This document shows positions 39,757 to 48,745 of a stretch of 64,000 nucleotides of DNA, one piece after another. Each line of letters starts with the position of its first letter. Position 1 is the first letter of the stretch. Source of the DNA: Desulfovibrio legallii (GTDB lineage: Bacteria > Desulfobacterota > Desulfovibrionia > Desulfovibrionales > Desulfovibrionaceae); assembly GCF_900102485.1 (NCBI RefSeq), contig NZ_FNBX01000003.1, positions 1 to 64,000 of the forward strand, read 5' to 3'. The translations under genes were made by a program, and so were the position numbers. Under the pieces are notes generated by a model. It saw only the letters and a list, made by a program, of their open reading frames with translations. It searched no databases and had not been told where the DNA came from.

Positions 39757-41442
39757 ATGCTGCATGTGAACGACTCGCTTTTTCTGAAACTGGTTCGGGA
39801 CCAGGCCGGGGATGAAGGCGGCAGGCTGACGGCCGCCTGCCTCGCCTCCGGCGTCATGCAGGGGCTGGCCGTTTTTGCAGTGCTGCAAGGGCTGCAGGAG
39901 CTTTCCGACGACGGTTTGCGCCTGCACACGTTTTTGGGGTTTCTTGCGGCTTTGGGCGGCTTTTATTTTCTGTTCCGCTACATCACGGGGCGCTCCGCCC
40001 AGTTGGCGTTGCGCGGCGTCATGCGCTGGCGCATGCGCATCGCCTCCAAGCTGCGCGGCATATCCCTGCCCGGTTACGAGGCGCTGGACCAGAACCGCAT
40101 CCAGGCCGCCCTGCTGGACGGACGCGAAATGGTGGTGGAAGCCGCCCGCATGCTTACGGCCGCCGCGGCCAACACCGTCATGCTGGTTCTGGCTTTTTTG
40201 AAAATGGGCACGGTTTCCCTGTCCGGCACTGTGGGCGTTTTTCTGATCCTGGGGCTGGGGCTGTGGATTTTTTTGCGCCTGATCCGCAGCGTGCAGGAAC
40301 ATATGGGCCCGGCGCTGCGGGCGGACCAGCGCTTCAGCGCCAGCCTGCGCGATCTGTACGCCGGTTTTTCCCAGCTCAAGATGCACAAGCCCAAGACCAC
40401 GGAGCTGTTCGGCGAACAGATCATCCCCGATCTGGACAAAGCCTCACGGGCCCGGGACGCCACGGAGCGCCGCCACGCTTTGGGCATTTCGTTCTTTGCT
40501 ATGTTCAACCTCCTCATTCTTGGGCTGGTTCTTTTTCTTATGCCCGGCATTCTGGGGCTTTCTTCCGACGATGCGGCCACCCTGCTGGTGCTCTGCATGT
40601 TCAGCCTGAGCCCGCTCATGAGCCTGGTGACCTTTGTGCCGCTGCTGACCAAGGTGGAGCTGAGCCTGCGCGAACTGGCCGAGGTGGAAGCCATGGTGGA
40701 CGCCGCCGCCGAACCCTTTGAAGCCCAGGGCGTCAGCGCGCGCTGGCAGCAGCCGGACCCGGCGACGCCCCCTTTTCACAGCCTGTCCCTGCACCAGGTG
40801 CGCTTTGACTACCATGATAGGCACGGCGCGCGTCTTTTCGGCATTGTGGCGGAAGATTTCAGCCTGCGGCGGGGCGAAATGGTTTTTATCCGCGGCGGCA
40901 ACGGCTCGGGCAAATCCACTTTCCTCAAGGTGCTGGCCGGGCTCTATGCGTCCCAGGACGGAAAAATACTCCTGAATGGAATCCCGCTTGCGGATGTGGA
41001 TATGGCGGCCTACCGCAACCTGTTTACCGTGCTGCCGACGGAATATCATCTGTTTGCACGGCCGCTGGGCCTGGGAAACGACGTCACGCGCTTTACCGCG
41101 GCACTGCGCGCCGTGCGGCTGGAGAACAAGGTGCGCCTGCTTGCGGACGGCGCCTTTTCCACCCTGGATCTTTCCGCCGGGCAGCGCAAGCGTCTGGCCC
41201 TGGCCTGCGCCCTGGCGGAAGGACGCGAAGTGTTTCTATTTGACGAGGTGGCCGCGGATTTTGACCCTGGCTTCCGCAAGTATTTTTATGAAGAACTGCT
41301 GCCCGACCTGATCCGCCGTGGCGGCACGGTGCTGGCCATCTCGCACGACGACCGCTACTTCCATGTGGCGGACAGGGTACTGACCATGAGCGAAGGCCGT
41401 TTTGTTGCGGAGCCGGCGGCCCTGCCGGAGGGGACGGCATGA
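39757..41442 (+). CDS. Cyclic-peptide/siderophore-type ABC exporter (PvdE/SyrD family)
   Basis: A 561-residue fused permease-ATPase. Six membrane segments occupy about residues 20-310. The ATPase has Walker A GGNGSGKST starting at 380, signature LSAGQRKRLALA, and a Walker B of the form FLFDEVAADFDP. The run DEVAADFDPGFRKYFYEELLP with SHDDRYFHVADR is diagnostic of the PvdE/SyrD subfamily, which exports NRPS peptides such as pyoverdine precursors and syringomycin. This is the best candidate for moving the product across the inner membrane. Its end overlaps the next gene by ATGA (41439-41442). The preceding 131 bp (39626-39756) has GC-rich inverted repeats only. Confidence 0.92.
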   Translation: MLHVNDSLFLKLVRDQAGDEGGRLTAACLASGVMQGLAVFAVLQGLQELSDDGLRLHTFLGFLAALGGFYFLFRYITGRSAQLALRGVMRWRMRIASKLRGISLPGYEALDQNRIQAALLDGREMVVEAARMLTAAAANTVMLVLAFLKMGTVSLSGTVGVFLILGLGLWIFLRLIRSVQEHMGPALRADQRFSASLRDLYAGFSQLKMHKPKTTELFGEQIIPDLDKASRARDATERRHALGISFFAMFNLLILGLVLFLMPGILGLSSDDAATLLVLCMFSLSPLMSLVTFVPLLTKVELSLRELAEVEAMVDAAAEPFEAQGVSARWQQPDPATPPFHSLSLHQVRFDYHDRHGARLFGIVAEDFSLRRGEMVFIRGGNGSGKSTFLKVLAGLYASQDGKILLNGIPLADVDMAAYRNLFTVLPTEYHLFARPLGLGNDVTRFTAALRAVRLENKVRLLADGAFSTLDLSAGQRKRLALACALAEGREVFLFDEVAADFDPGFRKYFYEELLPDLIRRGGTVLAISHDDRYFHVADRVLTMSEGRFVAEPAALPEGTA

Positions 41443-41918
41443 GGGCGCTGTTGAGCCTTGCGGCGATGGTCTGCTGCCTGGGCCTTGCCCTGACAGCGCC
41501 GGCCAGAGATATTGCAGAAGCGACCAACCTTCAGGTGGTGCGCAACCTGTATGAGGAGGTGCGCAAAACCCGGGCCTCGGAGATCAACGCCAGCGAAAAC
41601 ACCCAGGCCATTGTTGACCGGCTGCAGTGCTATGAACGTAACCATGATTACGGACAGCGCATTCAGATCTGTAACAATGCCTATATAAAACGCATTATCT
41701 ATCTGGCGCGCATGAGCATCCATTCCCGGCCAGACCTGGGGAAATTCGTGCAGCATGTGGGCATGTGCCCCATCCAATACAATCTCTGCATGGGCCAGAC
41801 CCAAAACGACAAAGAACGCTGCATTCTGTTTGAGCGGCAGTGCATTGACCATACGCTGGACGTTTTCTGGCGCGGTTCGGCGCAATACACGCAACAAACC
41901 TACCGGTTGGACCAATGA
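41439..41918 (+). CDS. Small secreted cysteine-rich protein, unknown function
   Basis: A 159-residue protein I do not recognise. A cleavable signal peptide is likely (hydrophobic residues 4-20, followed by TAPA). The mature part has about six cysteines, including a CPIQYNLCMG segment and a final Cys-Ile-Asp-His, so disulfides or metal binding in the periplasm are possible. It is joined by 4-bp ATGA overlaps to the peptide exporter upstream and to the SPFH protein downstream, so all three are translationally coupled. It could be a chaperone, processing partner or immunity factor for the exported product; nothing in the sequence decides between these. Confidence 0.75.
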   Translation: MRALLSLAAMVCCLGLALTAPARDIAEATNLQVVRNLYEEVRKTRASEINASENTQAIVDRLQCYERNHDYGQRIQICNNAYIKRIIYLARMSIHSRPDLGKFVQHVGMCPIQYNLCMGQTQNDKERCILFERQCIDHTLDVFWRGSAQYTQQTYRLDQ

Positions 41919-43132
41919 AGAATCTTTGTGCCAGTATCCGAAACGCGGCGCGCCGCCATCGGATAAAAATTCTTTGCGTGGGTTTCGTACTGCTTCTTGT
42001 GTTCTTTTTTCTCTGGCCGCGCATGGTCATTTCCATCCGGCCGGGCGAACTGGGGGTGCTGTATTCCCGCTTCAGCGGCGGCACGCAGATGAACAGAACA
42101 TATGGAGAAGGTCTGCACTTTATTCTTCCCTGGAACATCCTGTATGTTTACGACGTGCGCGTGCAGGAGGAAACGCAAAACATAGAAGTGCTTACCCTGG
42201 ACGGCCTGACCATTAATGTGCAGGCTTCCCTGCGCTTTCAGCTTATCCGCGCCCGGCTGCCCACGCTGCATCAGGACATCGGTCCCCGCTACCGCGAAAA
42301 AGTGGTCATCCCCATCATGAACTCGTCCGTGCGCCAGACCATCGGCAGCTATCGGCCCGATGACCTCTACGCCACCGCCCGCCAGCAGCTGCAGGACCAG
42401 ATGCTGGTAGACGCCGTGGAGGAAATGGGGCGCATTCCCATTCTCATCCAGGGTTTTGTGGTCAAAAGCATTACCCTGCCAGAGGTGCTGCGTCAGGCCA
42501 TTGAGCGCAAGCTGGTGGCGGAACAGGACTACCTGCGCTATAAATATCTGCTGCTGGAGGCCGCGCAGGAAGCCAAACGCAAAGCCATTGAAGGCGAAGG
42601 CATCCGCGCCTATCAGGAGCTGATCAACCGGAATATGACCCCGGAATTCCTGCGCTATGAGGGCATCCGGGCCACCAGAGACTTGGCGCTCTCCACCAAC
42701 GCCAAGATAGTGGTAATCGGCGGCAAGGACGGCCTGCCCGTCATTCTCAACACAGAGACGCCCGGCGGGGCCGGCGCTGCCGCCGCAACGCCGCAAGAAG
42801 CCCCCCAGGCGGCCCCCTCCGCGCAGGAAAAAACGGCAGGCGCGCCTTCTCCATTGGCGCTCCCCGCGGAGCGCAAGGGCGTCCAGCCGGGCGCTGCGGG
42901 GGCGGGATCTCCACGCTCGGACTTGTCCCGGCCTGTTTCTGACAGGCCCCAGGCCGCCGCGCCGACCGGCCCGCGTTCACTGCCGCCCCTGCCCCAAGCC
43001 GCGCCAACGGGCCTTCCGCCGCAGTCCGGCGGTCTGAGCTGGATAGCCCCCGGCGAAAGCCTCACGGACTTTATCCACCGGCTGGACAACACCCTGCTGC
43101 GGCCCCGCGCTACGGACGCCGTGCGACAGTAA
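41915..43132 (+). CDS. SPFH/prohibitin-domain membrane protein
   Basis: A 405-residue protein of the stomatin/prohibitin/HflK superfamily. One membrane anchor (about residues 18-36) is followed by the SPFH domain (about 37-260), recognised from IRPGELGVLYSRF, YGEGLHFILPW and the coiled-coil-rich EAAQEAKRKAIEGEG. The C-terminal 130 residues are a low-complexity Pro/Ala/Gly tail. Such proteins form large rings that organise membrane patches and often regulate FtsH. It follows the secreted cysteine-rich protein with an ATGA overlap and precedes a tiny membrane protein by 10 bp. A link to export or tolerance of the NRPS product is suggested by the operon only. Confidence 0.85.
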   Translation: MKNLCASIRNAARRHRIKILCVGFVLLLVFFFLWPRMVISIRPGELGVLYSRFSGGTQMNRTYGEGLHFILPWNILYVYDVRVQEETQNIEVLTLDGLTINVQASLRFQLIRARLPTLHQDIGPRYREKVVIPIMNSSVRQTIGSYRPDDLYATARQQLQDQMLVDAVEEMGRIPILIQGFVVKSITLPEVLRQAIERKLVAEQDYLRYKYLLLEAAQEAKRKAIEGEGIRAYQELINRNMTPEFLRYEGIRATRDLALSTNAKIVVIGGKDGLPVILNTETPGGAGAAAATPQEAPQAAPSAQEKTAGAPSPLALPAERKGVQPGAAGAGSPRSDLSRPVSDRPQAAAPTGPRSLPPLPQAAPTGLPPQSGGLSWIAPGESLTDFIHRLDNTLLRPRATDAVRQ

Positions 43133-43142
43133 GGAGGCCCCC

Positions 43143-43313
43143 GTGTATCTGATCGTGCTTATCGTCTTGGTGCTGAGTCTGCTGCTGGGCCTGCTGGGCA
43201 GCAATTCCCGGCTGGGCTTCTGGGGCATATTTTTTGCCAGCCTGCTGCTCACGCCCTTGGTGGGTCTGCTGCTGGTCATTGCGGCTTCCGGTCCTAGAGC
43301 AGGTAAACTTTGA
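43143..43313 (+). CDS. Small membrane protein, 56 residues
   Basis: A short gene with a GTG start preceded by AAGGAGG at 5-base spacing, an excellent ribosome site. The product has two hydrophobic stretches (MYLIVLIVLVLSLLLGLLG and a second about residues 26-46) with the short polar turn SNSRLG, so it is probably a two-helix inner-membrane hairpin. It is the last gene of the exporter-SPFH operon. Its final codons (about RAGKL) and its TGA stop lie inside the repeat copy that begins at 43296, so insertion of the repeat has rewritten the C-terminus. The function is unknown. Confidence 0.75.
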   Translation: MYLIVLIVLVLSLLLGLLGSNSRLGFWGIFFASLLLTPLVGLLLVIAASGPRAGKL

Positions 43314-43441
43314 GAATCTGCGTTCTCAAAGTTTACAGCACGCTCGTTTCGGCGCTTAACAGCGCAAATAAATTGCGCTTACGCCTCCACAGCGGGCGTC
43401 TCTCACGCAGCCGCCAGGGCATTTCAAAGTTAAAATGCCCT
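43296..43441 (+). repeat. Structured intergenic repeat, copy 2
   Basis: Starts AGAGCAGGTAAAC. It contains the same hairpins as copy 1: AAACTTTGAGAA/TTCTCAAAGTTT, GCGCAA-ATAAA-TTGCGC, and GGGCATTT/AAATGCCC at the end. It overlaps the last 18 bp of the small membrane protein gene. The remaining 43442-43630 stretch up to the flavoprotein stop codon shows no further feature. Confidence 0.9.
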
Positions 43442-43630
43442 AAAAATTCCACCAGAGTCTGAAGGCCGCGTTCCGCGCAGACCGGGAGGAACCACGCGGA
43501 AGGGAACATACGCGGTAGGGTCAGAATTTTTCGCGTCTTCCCAGAGCCAGGCGGGCGGCCTGGGTTGTCCTGGCGCATCAATAACGCTAACCGCATGCTT
43601 TCATACGGCAAATGCGACGTGCACGCCGCA

Positions 43631-44908
43631 TCAGGGCCGCAGCAGCCGCGCCGCCGCGTTTGCCGCCAGCGCGCCGCTGGCCCAGGCCCAGTGCAGGTTG
43701 TAGCCGCCGAGCAGCCCGGTGACGTCCAGCACCTCGCCCGCCATAAAAAGCCCTGGCAGATGACGGCTTTGCAGGGTCTGCGGGGCAAGGCCCTCCAGCG
43801 CCACGCCCCCGACGCAGACTTCGGCCTGCTTCAGGCCCGCCAGGCCCGTGGGCCGCACCGTATGGGCGTGCACCGCAACAACAAGGGCCTGCCGCGCAGC
43901 GCGAGAAAGCTCGGCGATTTTACGGCGTGCCGCATCTGGCGGCAGCAGCGCATCCGCCAACCGCTGGGGCAGACAACGGCGCAGCAGGCCGCGCGGGGTC
44001 TGTCCGCCGACGCCGGGCTGATCAAAAAGATCCGCAAGCCGCGCCTGGGGCAAAAAATCCAGCAGAATTTCCTGCCCCGCCTCCCAGAACAGCGAGGCCT
44101 TGAGCGCTGCCGGGCCGCTCAGGCCCGTGTGGGTGCAGAGCAGGTCGTCTTCAAAGCTGCGCGCTTGCTGGCCGGGGCTTCCGGGCAGGCGCAGGCGCAC
44201 GGGCAGGCTCAGGCCAGCCAGCGCGGGCAAGGGAGAATCCGGCCCCAGCAAAAACGGCGTCAGGGCCGGACGGGGCGGCACAACGCGGTGCCCCAGCGCC
44301 GCCGCCAGGCCATAGCCCAGGCCGCAGCCCCCCACCTTGGGCGCGGCCGGGCTGCCCGCCGTCAACGCCAGCGCCCGGGCCCGCCAGACGCCCCCGGGCG
44401 TGGTTGCGAAAAATCCCCCCGGCCCTGCCGCAATGTCGCTCACCGGCGTGCGGCAAAGCAGACGGCAGCCCCGCGCCCGGCAGTCTTCCGCCAGCGCGGC
44501 GACCAGCCGTTGGGCGGGTACCTTCAGGAACAGCCGCCCGTGATGGCGTTCCTCAAAAGGCAGCCCCCAGCCGCGCACCAGCCGCAAAAGACGCTCCGGC
44601 GTAAAGGCCCGCAGGGCCGGGACGCAAAAAGCGCCCTCCTCCGCGCCGTTGCCGCAGCGGTAGTCCGCAGGGCTGACGCGCCGGTTGCCGAAATTGGCCT
44701 TGCCGCCGCCGCAGACGGCCAGCTTTCGCCCAGGCGCGGCGTTCCGCTCCAGCAGCGTCACCCGCAGACCGCGCCCGGCGGCCTCGCGCGCGCACATGAG
44801 CCCGGCGGCCCCGCCGCCCACTACCAGCAAATCGGTTTCGCGCTCCGGCTCCCGCTCCTGGTTTGACAGGCCGTGCGGCCCGGGGCTATGGGGGGAAAAA
44901 ACAGTCAT
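43631..44908 (-). CDS. HI0933/BaiN-type flavoprotein (NAD(P)/FAD-dependent oxidoreductase)
   Basis: A 425-residue FAD protein of the HI0933-like family. The dinucleotide-binding motif [14 protein letters not shown] lies near the N-terminus, followed by [16 protein letters not shown], a family hallmark, and the C-terminal [25 protein letters not shown] segment that closes over the flavin. Some relatives reduce unsaturated steroids or keto acids; the substrate here is unknown. The frame extends to 44974, but that start would overlap the divergent hydrolase gene, so the ATG at 44908 is preferred. The ribosome site is weak in either case. The gene is convergent with the small membrane protein operon and divergent from the hydrolase. 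Confidence 0.88.
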   Translation of the reverse strand: MTVFSPHSPGPHGLSNQEREPERETDLLVVGGGAAGLMCAREAAGRGLRVTLLERNAAPGRKLAVCGGGKANFGNRRVSPADYRCGNGAEEGAFCVPALRAFTPERLLRLVRGWGLPFEERHHGRLFLKVPAQRLVAALAEDCRARGCRLLCRTPVSDIAAGPGGFFATTPGGVWRARALALTAGSPAAPKVGGCGLGYGLAAALGHRVVPPRPALTPFLLGPDSPLPALAGLSLPVRLRLPGSPGQQARSFEDDLLCTHTGLSGPAALKASLFWEAGQEILLDFLPQARLADLFDQPGVGGQTPRGLLRRCLPQRLADALLPPDAARRKIAELSRAARQALVVAVHAHTVRPTGLAGLKQAEVCVGGVALEGLAPQTLQSRHLPGLFMAGEVLDVTGLLGGYNLHWAWASGALAANAAARLLRP

Positions 44909-44966
44909 GCGGCCACGGTATACGAGGCCGCCCGCGCTGCCAAGTCCCTCTTGCCGAGGTTGCTTC

Positions 44967-45965
44967 ATGCCCATTGTCCCTTCCGCTTATCAGGCGCCCG
45001 CGCCTGTGCGCAACGGCCACGTCAACACCATCTGGCCCGTGCTGTTCCGTCCGCATCCTCCCCTGGCGGCGGGGGTTCGCCGCGTGCGACTGGACACTCC
45101 GGACGGCGATTTTCTGGATCTTGACCTTCACCCCTCCCAGGGCCCGGACGGCCGCGAGCGCCCCTTTGGCCAAGGGCGCGGCCTGGCCATCCTTTCGCAC
45201 GGGCTGGAGGGCAACAGCCGCCGCAAATATGTGCTCGGCATGGCCAATATGCTGCGGGCCGAAGGCTTTGACTGCCTGGCCTGGAACATGCGCTCCTGCT
45301 CCGGCGCGTCCAACAGCACCAGCCGCCTGTACCATATGGGGGAAATTGAAGACCTCGGCGCGGTCGTCCGCTATGCCGAAAGTTTTGACCGTCCGCTTCT
45401 GCTGGCGGGCTTCAGCATGGGCGGCAACCAGATCTGCCGCTACCTGGGGCGCGGCCCGGTTTCGCCCCTTTTGCGTCTGGCCGTGGCCGTATCCGTGCCC
45501 TGCGATCTGCCCGCCGCAGCCCCGGTCATGGACAGCCCGGCCTGCCGCCTGTACATGTGGTATTTTTTGCGTACCCTGCGCCGCAAGGTGCGGGAAAAAG
45601 CGGCCCGCTTCCCCGGCTACCCCTCTGTGAAGGGGCTGGAGCGCATCCGCACCTTTGCGGCCTTTGACCAGCGCTTCACCGCGCCCACTTTCGGCTTTGC
45701 CTCGGCGCAGGACTACTGGGAGAAAAACGCCGTGCTGCCCGACCTGCCGCAGATCCGCGTGCCCACCTTTCTGCTGCTGGCGGCGGACGACCCTTTCTGC
45801 GCGCCCTCGTGCTACCCGTGGGAAACCGCTCGGCAGAACTCCAGCCTCTACCTGGAGGTAGCCCCCCACGGCGGGCATGTGGGCTTTGTGCAAAAAGGCC
45901 CCCTCTACTACAGCGAGGCGCGGGCGCGGGATTTTGTACGCCGCCTGTGGACGGAACGCCCCTGA
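44967..45965 (+). CDS. YheT-family alpha/beta hydrolase
   Basis: A 332-residue esterase-like protein of the YheT/ABHD1-3 family. Seen directly: N-terminal [13 protein letters not shown] (the family 'H.qTi' region), [12 protein letters not shown] around the oxyanion hole, the nucleophile elbow GFSMGGN, and a C-terminal HGGHVGF carrying the catalytic His. Bacterial relatives are thought to be short-chain esterases or lipid hydrolases. The exact substrate is not known. The start is supported by GAGGT six bases upstream. It ends only 3 bp from the end of the convergent chemoreceptor gene, with no terminator between them. Confidence 0.9.
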   Translation: MPIVPSAYQAPAPVRNGHVNTIWPVLFRPHPPLAAGVRRVRLDTPDGDFLDLDLHPSQGPDGRERPFGQGRGLAILSHGLEGNSRRKYVLGMANMLRAEGFDCLAWNMRSCSGASNSTSRLYHMGEIEDLGAVVRYAESFDRPLLLAGFSMGGNQICRYLGRGPVSPLLRLAVAVSVPCDLPAAAPVMDSPACRLYMWYFLRTLRRKVREKAARFPGYPSVKGLERIRTFAAFDQRFTAPTFGFASAQDYWEKNAVLPDLPQIRVPTFLLLAADDPFCAPSCYPWETARQNSSLYLEVAPHGGHVGFVQKGPLYYSEARARDFVRRLWTERP

Positions 45966-45968
45966 AGG

Positions 45969-48287
45969 CTACCCGTCAGCCCGCAGGGCGGCGATGAGCT
46001 TTTCCAGCTCCTGCGCCTGGCGGGCCAGGTCGTTCACAGCCGCGGCGCACTGGGCCATGGCCTGATCCGTTTCTGTGGCGATGCCGCTGATGGCGCTGAT
46101 GGCCCGGTTGATTTCCTCAGAGGAGGCGGACTGCTGCTCCGCCGCCGCTGCAATGGAATGGACCTGATCCCCGGCCATGCCCACCAGGTGCAGAATTTCC
46201 TCCATGGCTTCGCCGGAATGCCGGGCCATGCCCGTGGCCTCGGTCACGCGGGCCACGGAGCTTTCCATCTGGGCCACGGCATCAGCAGTGCCGCTTTGGA
46301 TGCCGCCGATGGCCTCGCGCACTTCGGTAGTGGCATGGGCCGTTTTTTCCGCCAGTTTGCGCACCTCGTCGGCCACCACAGCAAAGCCGCGTCCGGCTTC
46401 TCCAGCCCGGGCGGCTTCAATGGCCGCGTTAAGGGCCAGCAGGTTGGTCTGGTCGGCAATGTCCGAAATTACGCCCATAATGGTCCCGATACTCTGAGCC
46501 TGCTGCCCCAGATTCTGCATGATGTCCGTCAGCCGCCCGGATTCGTCGCGGATGCCCTGCACCGCCCCGGTCACGGAGGCCACCAGGTCGGCCCCGTCCT
46601 GGGCCTTCTGCTTTACCGCGTCGGCGCTTTCGGAGGTGGCCCCGGCATTGCGCGCCACCTCCAGAATGGTGGCGTTCATCTCCTCCACAGCGGCGGCCGT
46701 ATCCTGGACGCGGTGGCTCTGCTCGCGCGCGCCCGAACTGGATTTGCCAATCTGGGCCGAAAGCTGCTGCGAGGCTTGGGCCATGCGCTCCACCACCTGC
46801 CGCGCCTCTGCGGCTGCGCGGGCAATGGCGACATTCTGCGCCTCAATGCGGTTCTTCTGGGAATAGATTTCCGTCAGGTCGGTCCAGAAGGATATGGCCC
46901 CTAGCAGCGTGCCGTCCAGATCATAGAAGGGCGTGGTGTTGACAGCCACGCGCAGTTGGTGCCCAGAAGGAGTGGTGTAGTCAAATTCTCCGGACAGGGC
47001 CTTGCGTCCCTCAATGGCTTTGTCCGAGATGGTCTTTGCCGTTGCGTCGTTGCGGAAAAACGCGCCGGAGCGCTGCCCCAGATACGACTCCGGAGGGCCG
47101 TCCTTTTCCAGCAGGCCGCACATGGGGGCGTTGACCCAGATCATGGTGAAATCCGGCCCCACGATGCCGCAAGGGGTGGGGATGCCGTCCAGCACCCCCT
47201 GAGAGAAGCCCAGGCGTTTTTTCAGCTCTTCCACCATGGCGCGCAGGTTGTCGGCAAAGACGGCCATTTCCGCCCGAAAGCGCCCTTCCAGCTGCGCTTT
47301 AAAGTCGCCCGCGGCAATGCGGTCGGCAAATTCCGTCAGCGCGCGCAAAGGGGCAAACACCAGCCGCCGGTTCACCGCGCCCAGCACCAGCGTCATAAGC
47401 ACAATGGCCCCCAGGCCCACCAGCAGCAGCACCTTGCGCTGGGCCGCGGCCGGGGCCGCAAGCTCCGCTTCGTAGGCGCTCATGCACACCAGCCATTTCG
47501 TGGCGGGCACTGTGGCCACAAACAGAAATTTATCCTCGCCCTGCCAGGGATAGTAGATAATGCCCTTGCCCTTGCGCAGCGCCTGGCGCACGAAGTCCTC
47601 GCCGGAAAGATCCTTGAGCAGCAGGGATTTTTCCGTACTGTGGGCAATAATGCGGCCGGAAGCGTCCAGCATAAAGCCGTAACCCCGCTTGCCGAGCTTG
47701 ATGGGATCTACCGTATCAGCGGTAAAGGCGTTCCAGCGGGGGCACACGGCCACGGCCCCCAGCAGAGCGCCGTCAGCGTCGCGCACGGCTTTGGCGGTCA
47801 CATAAACGAGCGTGTCGCCGGAGGTGGCCTTCATGACGCCGCGGCTGAAGGCCACGGGCTTGCCGCTGAAAATGGCCTTGCTGTAGTCGCGGTCAAAGCG
47901 ATCGCCCCCGGCCAGGGATTTGCCTTCGGCGTTTTGTCCGGCCACGATTTTGCCTTTGGCGTCAAAGACAAAAAACGACCAGTATTGCGGAAAGGCCTTC
48001 ACATAGGAGGCCATAAGCCCCTGCGCCGCCGTTGCGGAACCGCCGCGCAGAGCCGCGCGCACTACCTCCTGTTCCGCCAGGGAGGACGCCACGTCCACCG
48101 ATTGCTGGATAGCGTTTTCCGCCGCGCGGGCAACGATAGTGGCGGTCTGCTCCAGCGCCTCGCTCTGGAGATCGGAAACCATATGGTAAGAGGCCTTGGA
48201 CACATACGCCACCAGCACGCCGATAACAAGGATAAGGGCAAGGGTGCTGGCCAGGGCGCTGATGGTTGTGATGCGGAGCTGTCGCAT
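45969..48287 (-). CDS. Methyl-accepting chemotaxis protein with Cache and PAS domains
   Basis: A 772-residue chemoreceptor. Order: membrane helix (about 8-30), periplasmic Cache-type sensor (about 35-275), second helix (about 285-303), HAMP (about 305-360), a PAS-like domain (about 375-490, with '[14 protein letters not shown]' and '[23 protein letters not shown]'), and the cytoplasmic signalling domain (about 540-760) with the strongly conserved hairpin [20 protein letters not shown]. The upstream frame is open for 60 more codons, but those encode Arg/Pro-rich sequence, so the ATG directly before the membrane helix was used. A good promoter is at 48470-48498. The ligand is unknown. Cache domains commonly bind amino acids or organic acids. 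Confidence 0.92.
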   Translation of the reverse strand: MRQLRITTISALASTLALILVIGVLVAYVSKASYHMVSDLQSEALEQTATIVARAAENAIQQSVDVASSLAEQEVVRAALRGGSATAAQGLMASYVKAFPQYWSFFVFDAKGKIVAGQNAEGKSLAGGDRFDRDYSKAIFSGKPVAFSRGVMKATSGDTLVYVTAKAVRDADGALLGAVAVCPRWNAFTADTVDPIKLGKRGYGFMLDASGRIIAHSTEKSLLLKDLSGEDFVRQALRKGKGIIYYPWQGEDKFLFVATVPATKWLVCMSAYEAELAAPAAAQRKVLLLVGLGAIVLMTLVLGAVNRRLVFAPLRALTEFADRIAAGDFKAQLEGRFRAEMAVFADNLRAMVEELKKRLGFSQGVLDGIPTPCGIVGPDFTMIWVNAPMCGLLEKDGPPESYLGQRSGAFFRNDATAKTISDKAIEGRKALSGEFDYTTPSGHQLRVAVNTTPFYDLDGTLLGAISFWTDLTEIYSQKNRIEAQNVAIARAAAEARQVVERMAQASQQLSAQIGKSSSGAREQSHRVQDTAAAVEEMNATILEVARNAGATSESADAVKQKAQDGADLVASVTGAVQGIRDESGRLTDIMQNLGQQAQSIGTIMGVISDIADQTNLLALNAAIEAARAGEAGRGFAVVADEVRKLAEKTAHATTEVREAIGGIQSGTADAVAQMESSVARVTEATGMARHSGEAMEEILHLVGMAGDQVHSIAAAAEQQSASSEEINRAISAISGIATETDQAMAQCAAAVNDLARQAQELEKLIAALRADG

Positions 48288-48469
48288 AAGGGTCTCGCTG
48301 TCGTCGGAGGGTGCGCCCGGAACGGGCAGAGGCAGGAGGCGAAGAGGCTGTCGAGGGGTGCGGCTTGGGGGCCGCGGCGTCAGCGTGCGCCTTCTGTAAG
48401 GACACATCGTTATGGCGGCCAATAACTTTAGGGGCCTTGCTGGAAAAATTTCCCCGCCGTATAGCACGA

Positions 48470-48498
48470 TATAAAAAGAAAAGGCTATAATTTGTCAA
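48470..48498 (-). promoter_or_regulatory. Promoter of the chemoreceptor gene
   Basis: A perfect TTGACA (48498-48493) is followed 17 bp later by TTTATA (48475-48470) on the minus strand. The leader to the ATG is about 175 bp and Arg/Pro-coding in the same frame, with no other recognisable site. Repeat copy 3 begins two bases upstream of the -35. Confidence 0.55.
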
Positions 48499-48499
48499 T

Positions 48500-48644
48500 A
48501 GGACATTTCAATTTTGAAATGTCGTAGCGGCTGCGCAAGAGACGCTCGCCGTGAGGCGTAAGCGCAAGTTATTTGCGCTGTTAAGCGCCGAAACACGCGT
48601 GCCGTAACCATTGCGCATGCCTGTTCTCGGAGGGAATCTGCTCT
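48500..48644 (-). repeat. Structured intergenic repeat, copy 3
   Basis: Read on the minus strand from AGAGCAGATT (48644) to the closing hairpin GACATTTC/GAAATGTC. The central GCGCAA/TTGCGC hairpin is kept, with loop ATAAC. The first hairpin has decayed. It lies 101 bp after the end of the glycosyltransferase gene in the same orientation. Positions 48645-48745 show nothing else. Confidence 0.85.
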
Positions 48645-48745
48645 GGTCAGACAGAAAAATCCGTCGACGGCAAGACGGCGCTGCCCCCTGCCGCACGTTG
48701 CGGCGCGGCCTGCGCCTGGAAGGCCCGCCCCGGCGATAAGGCCGC

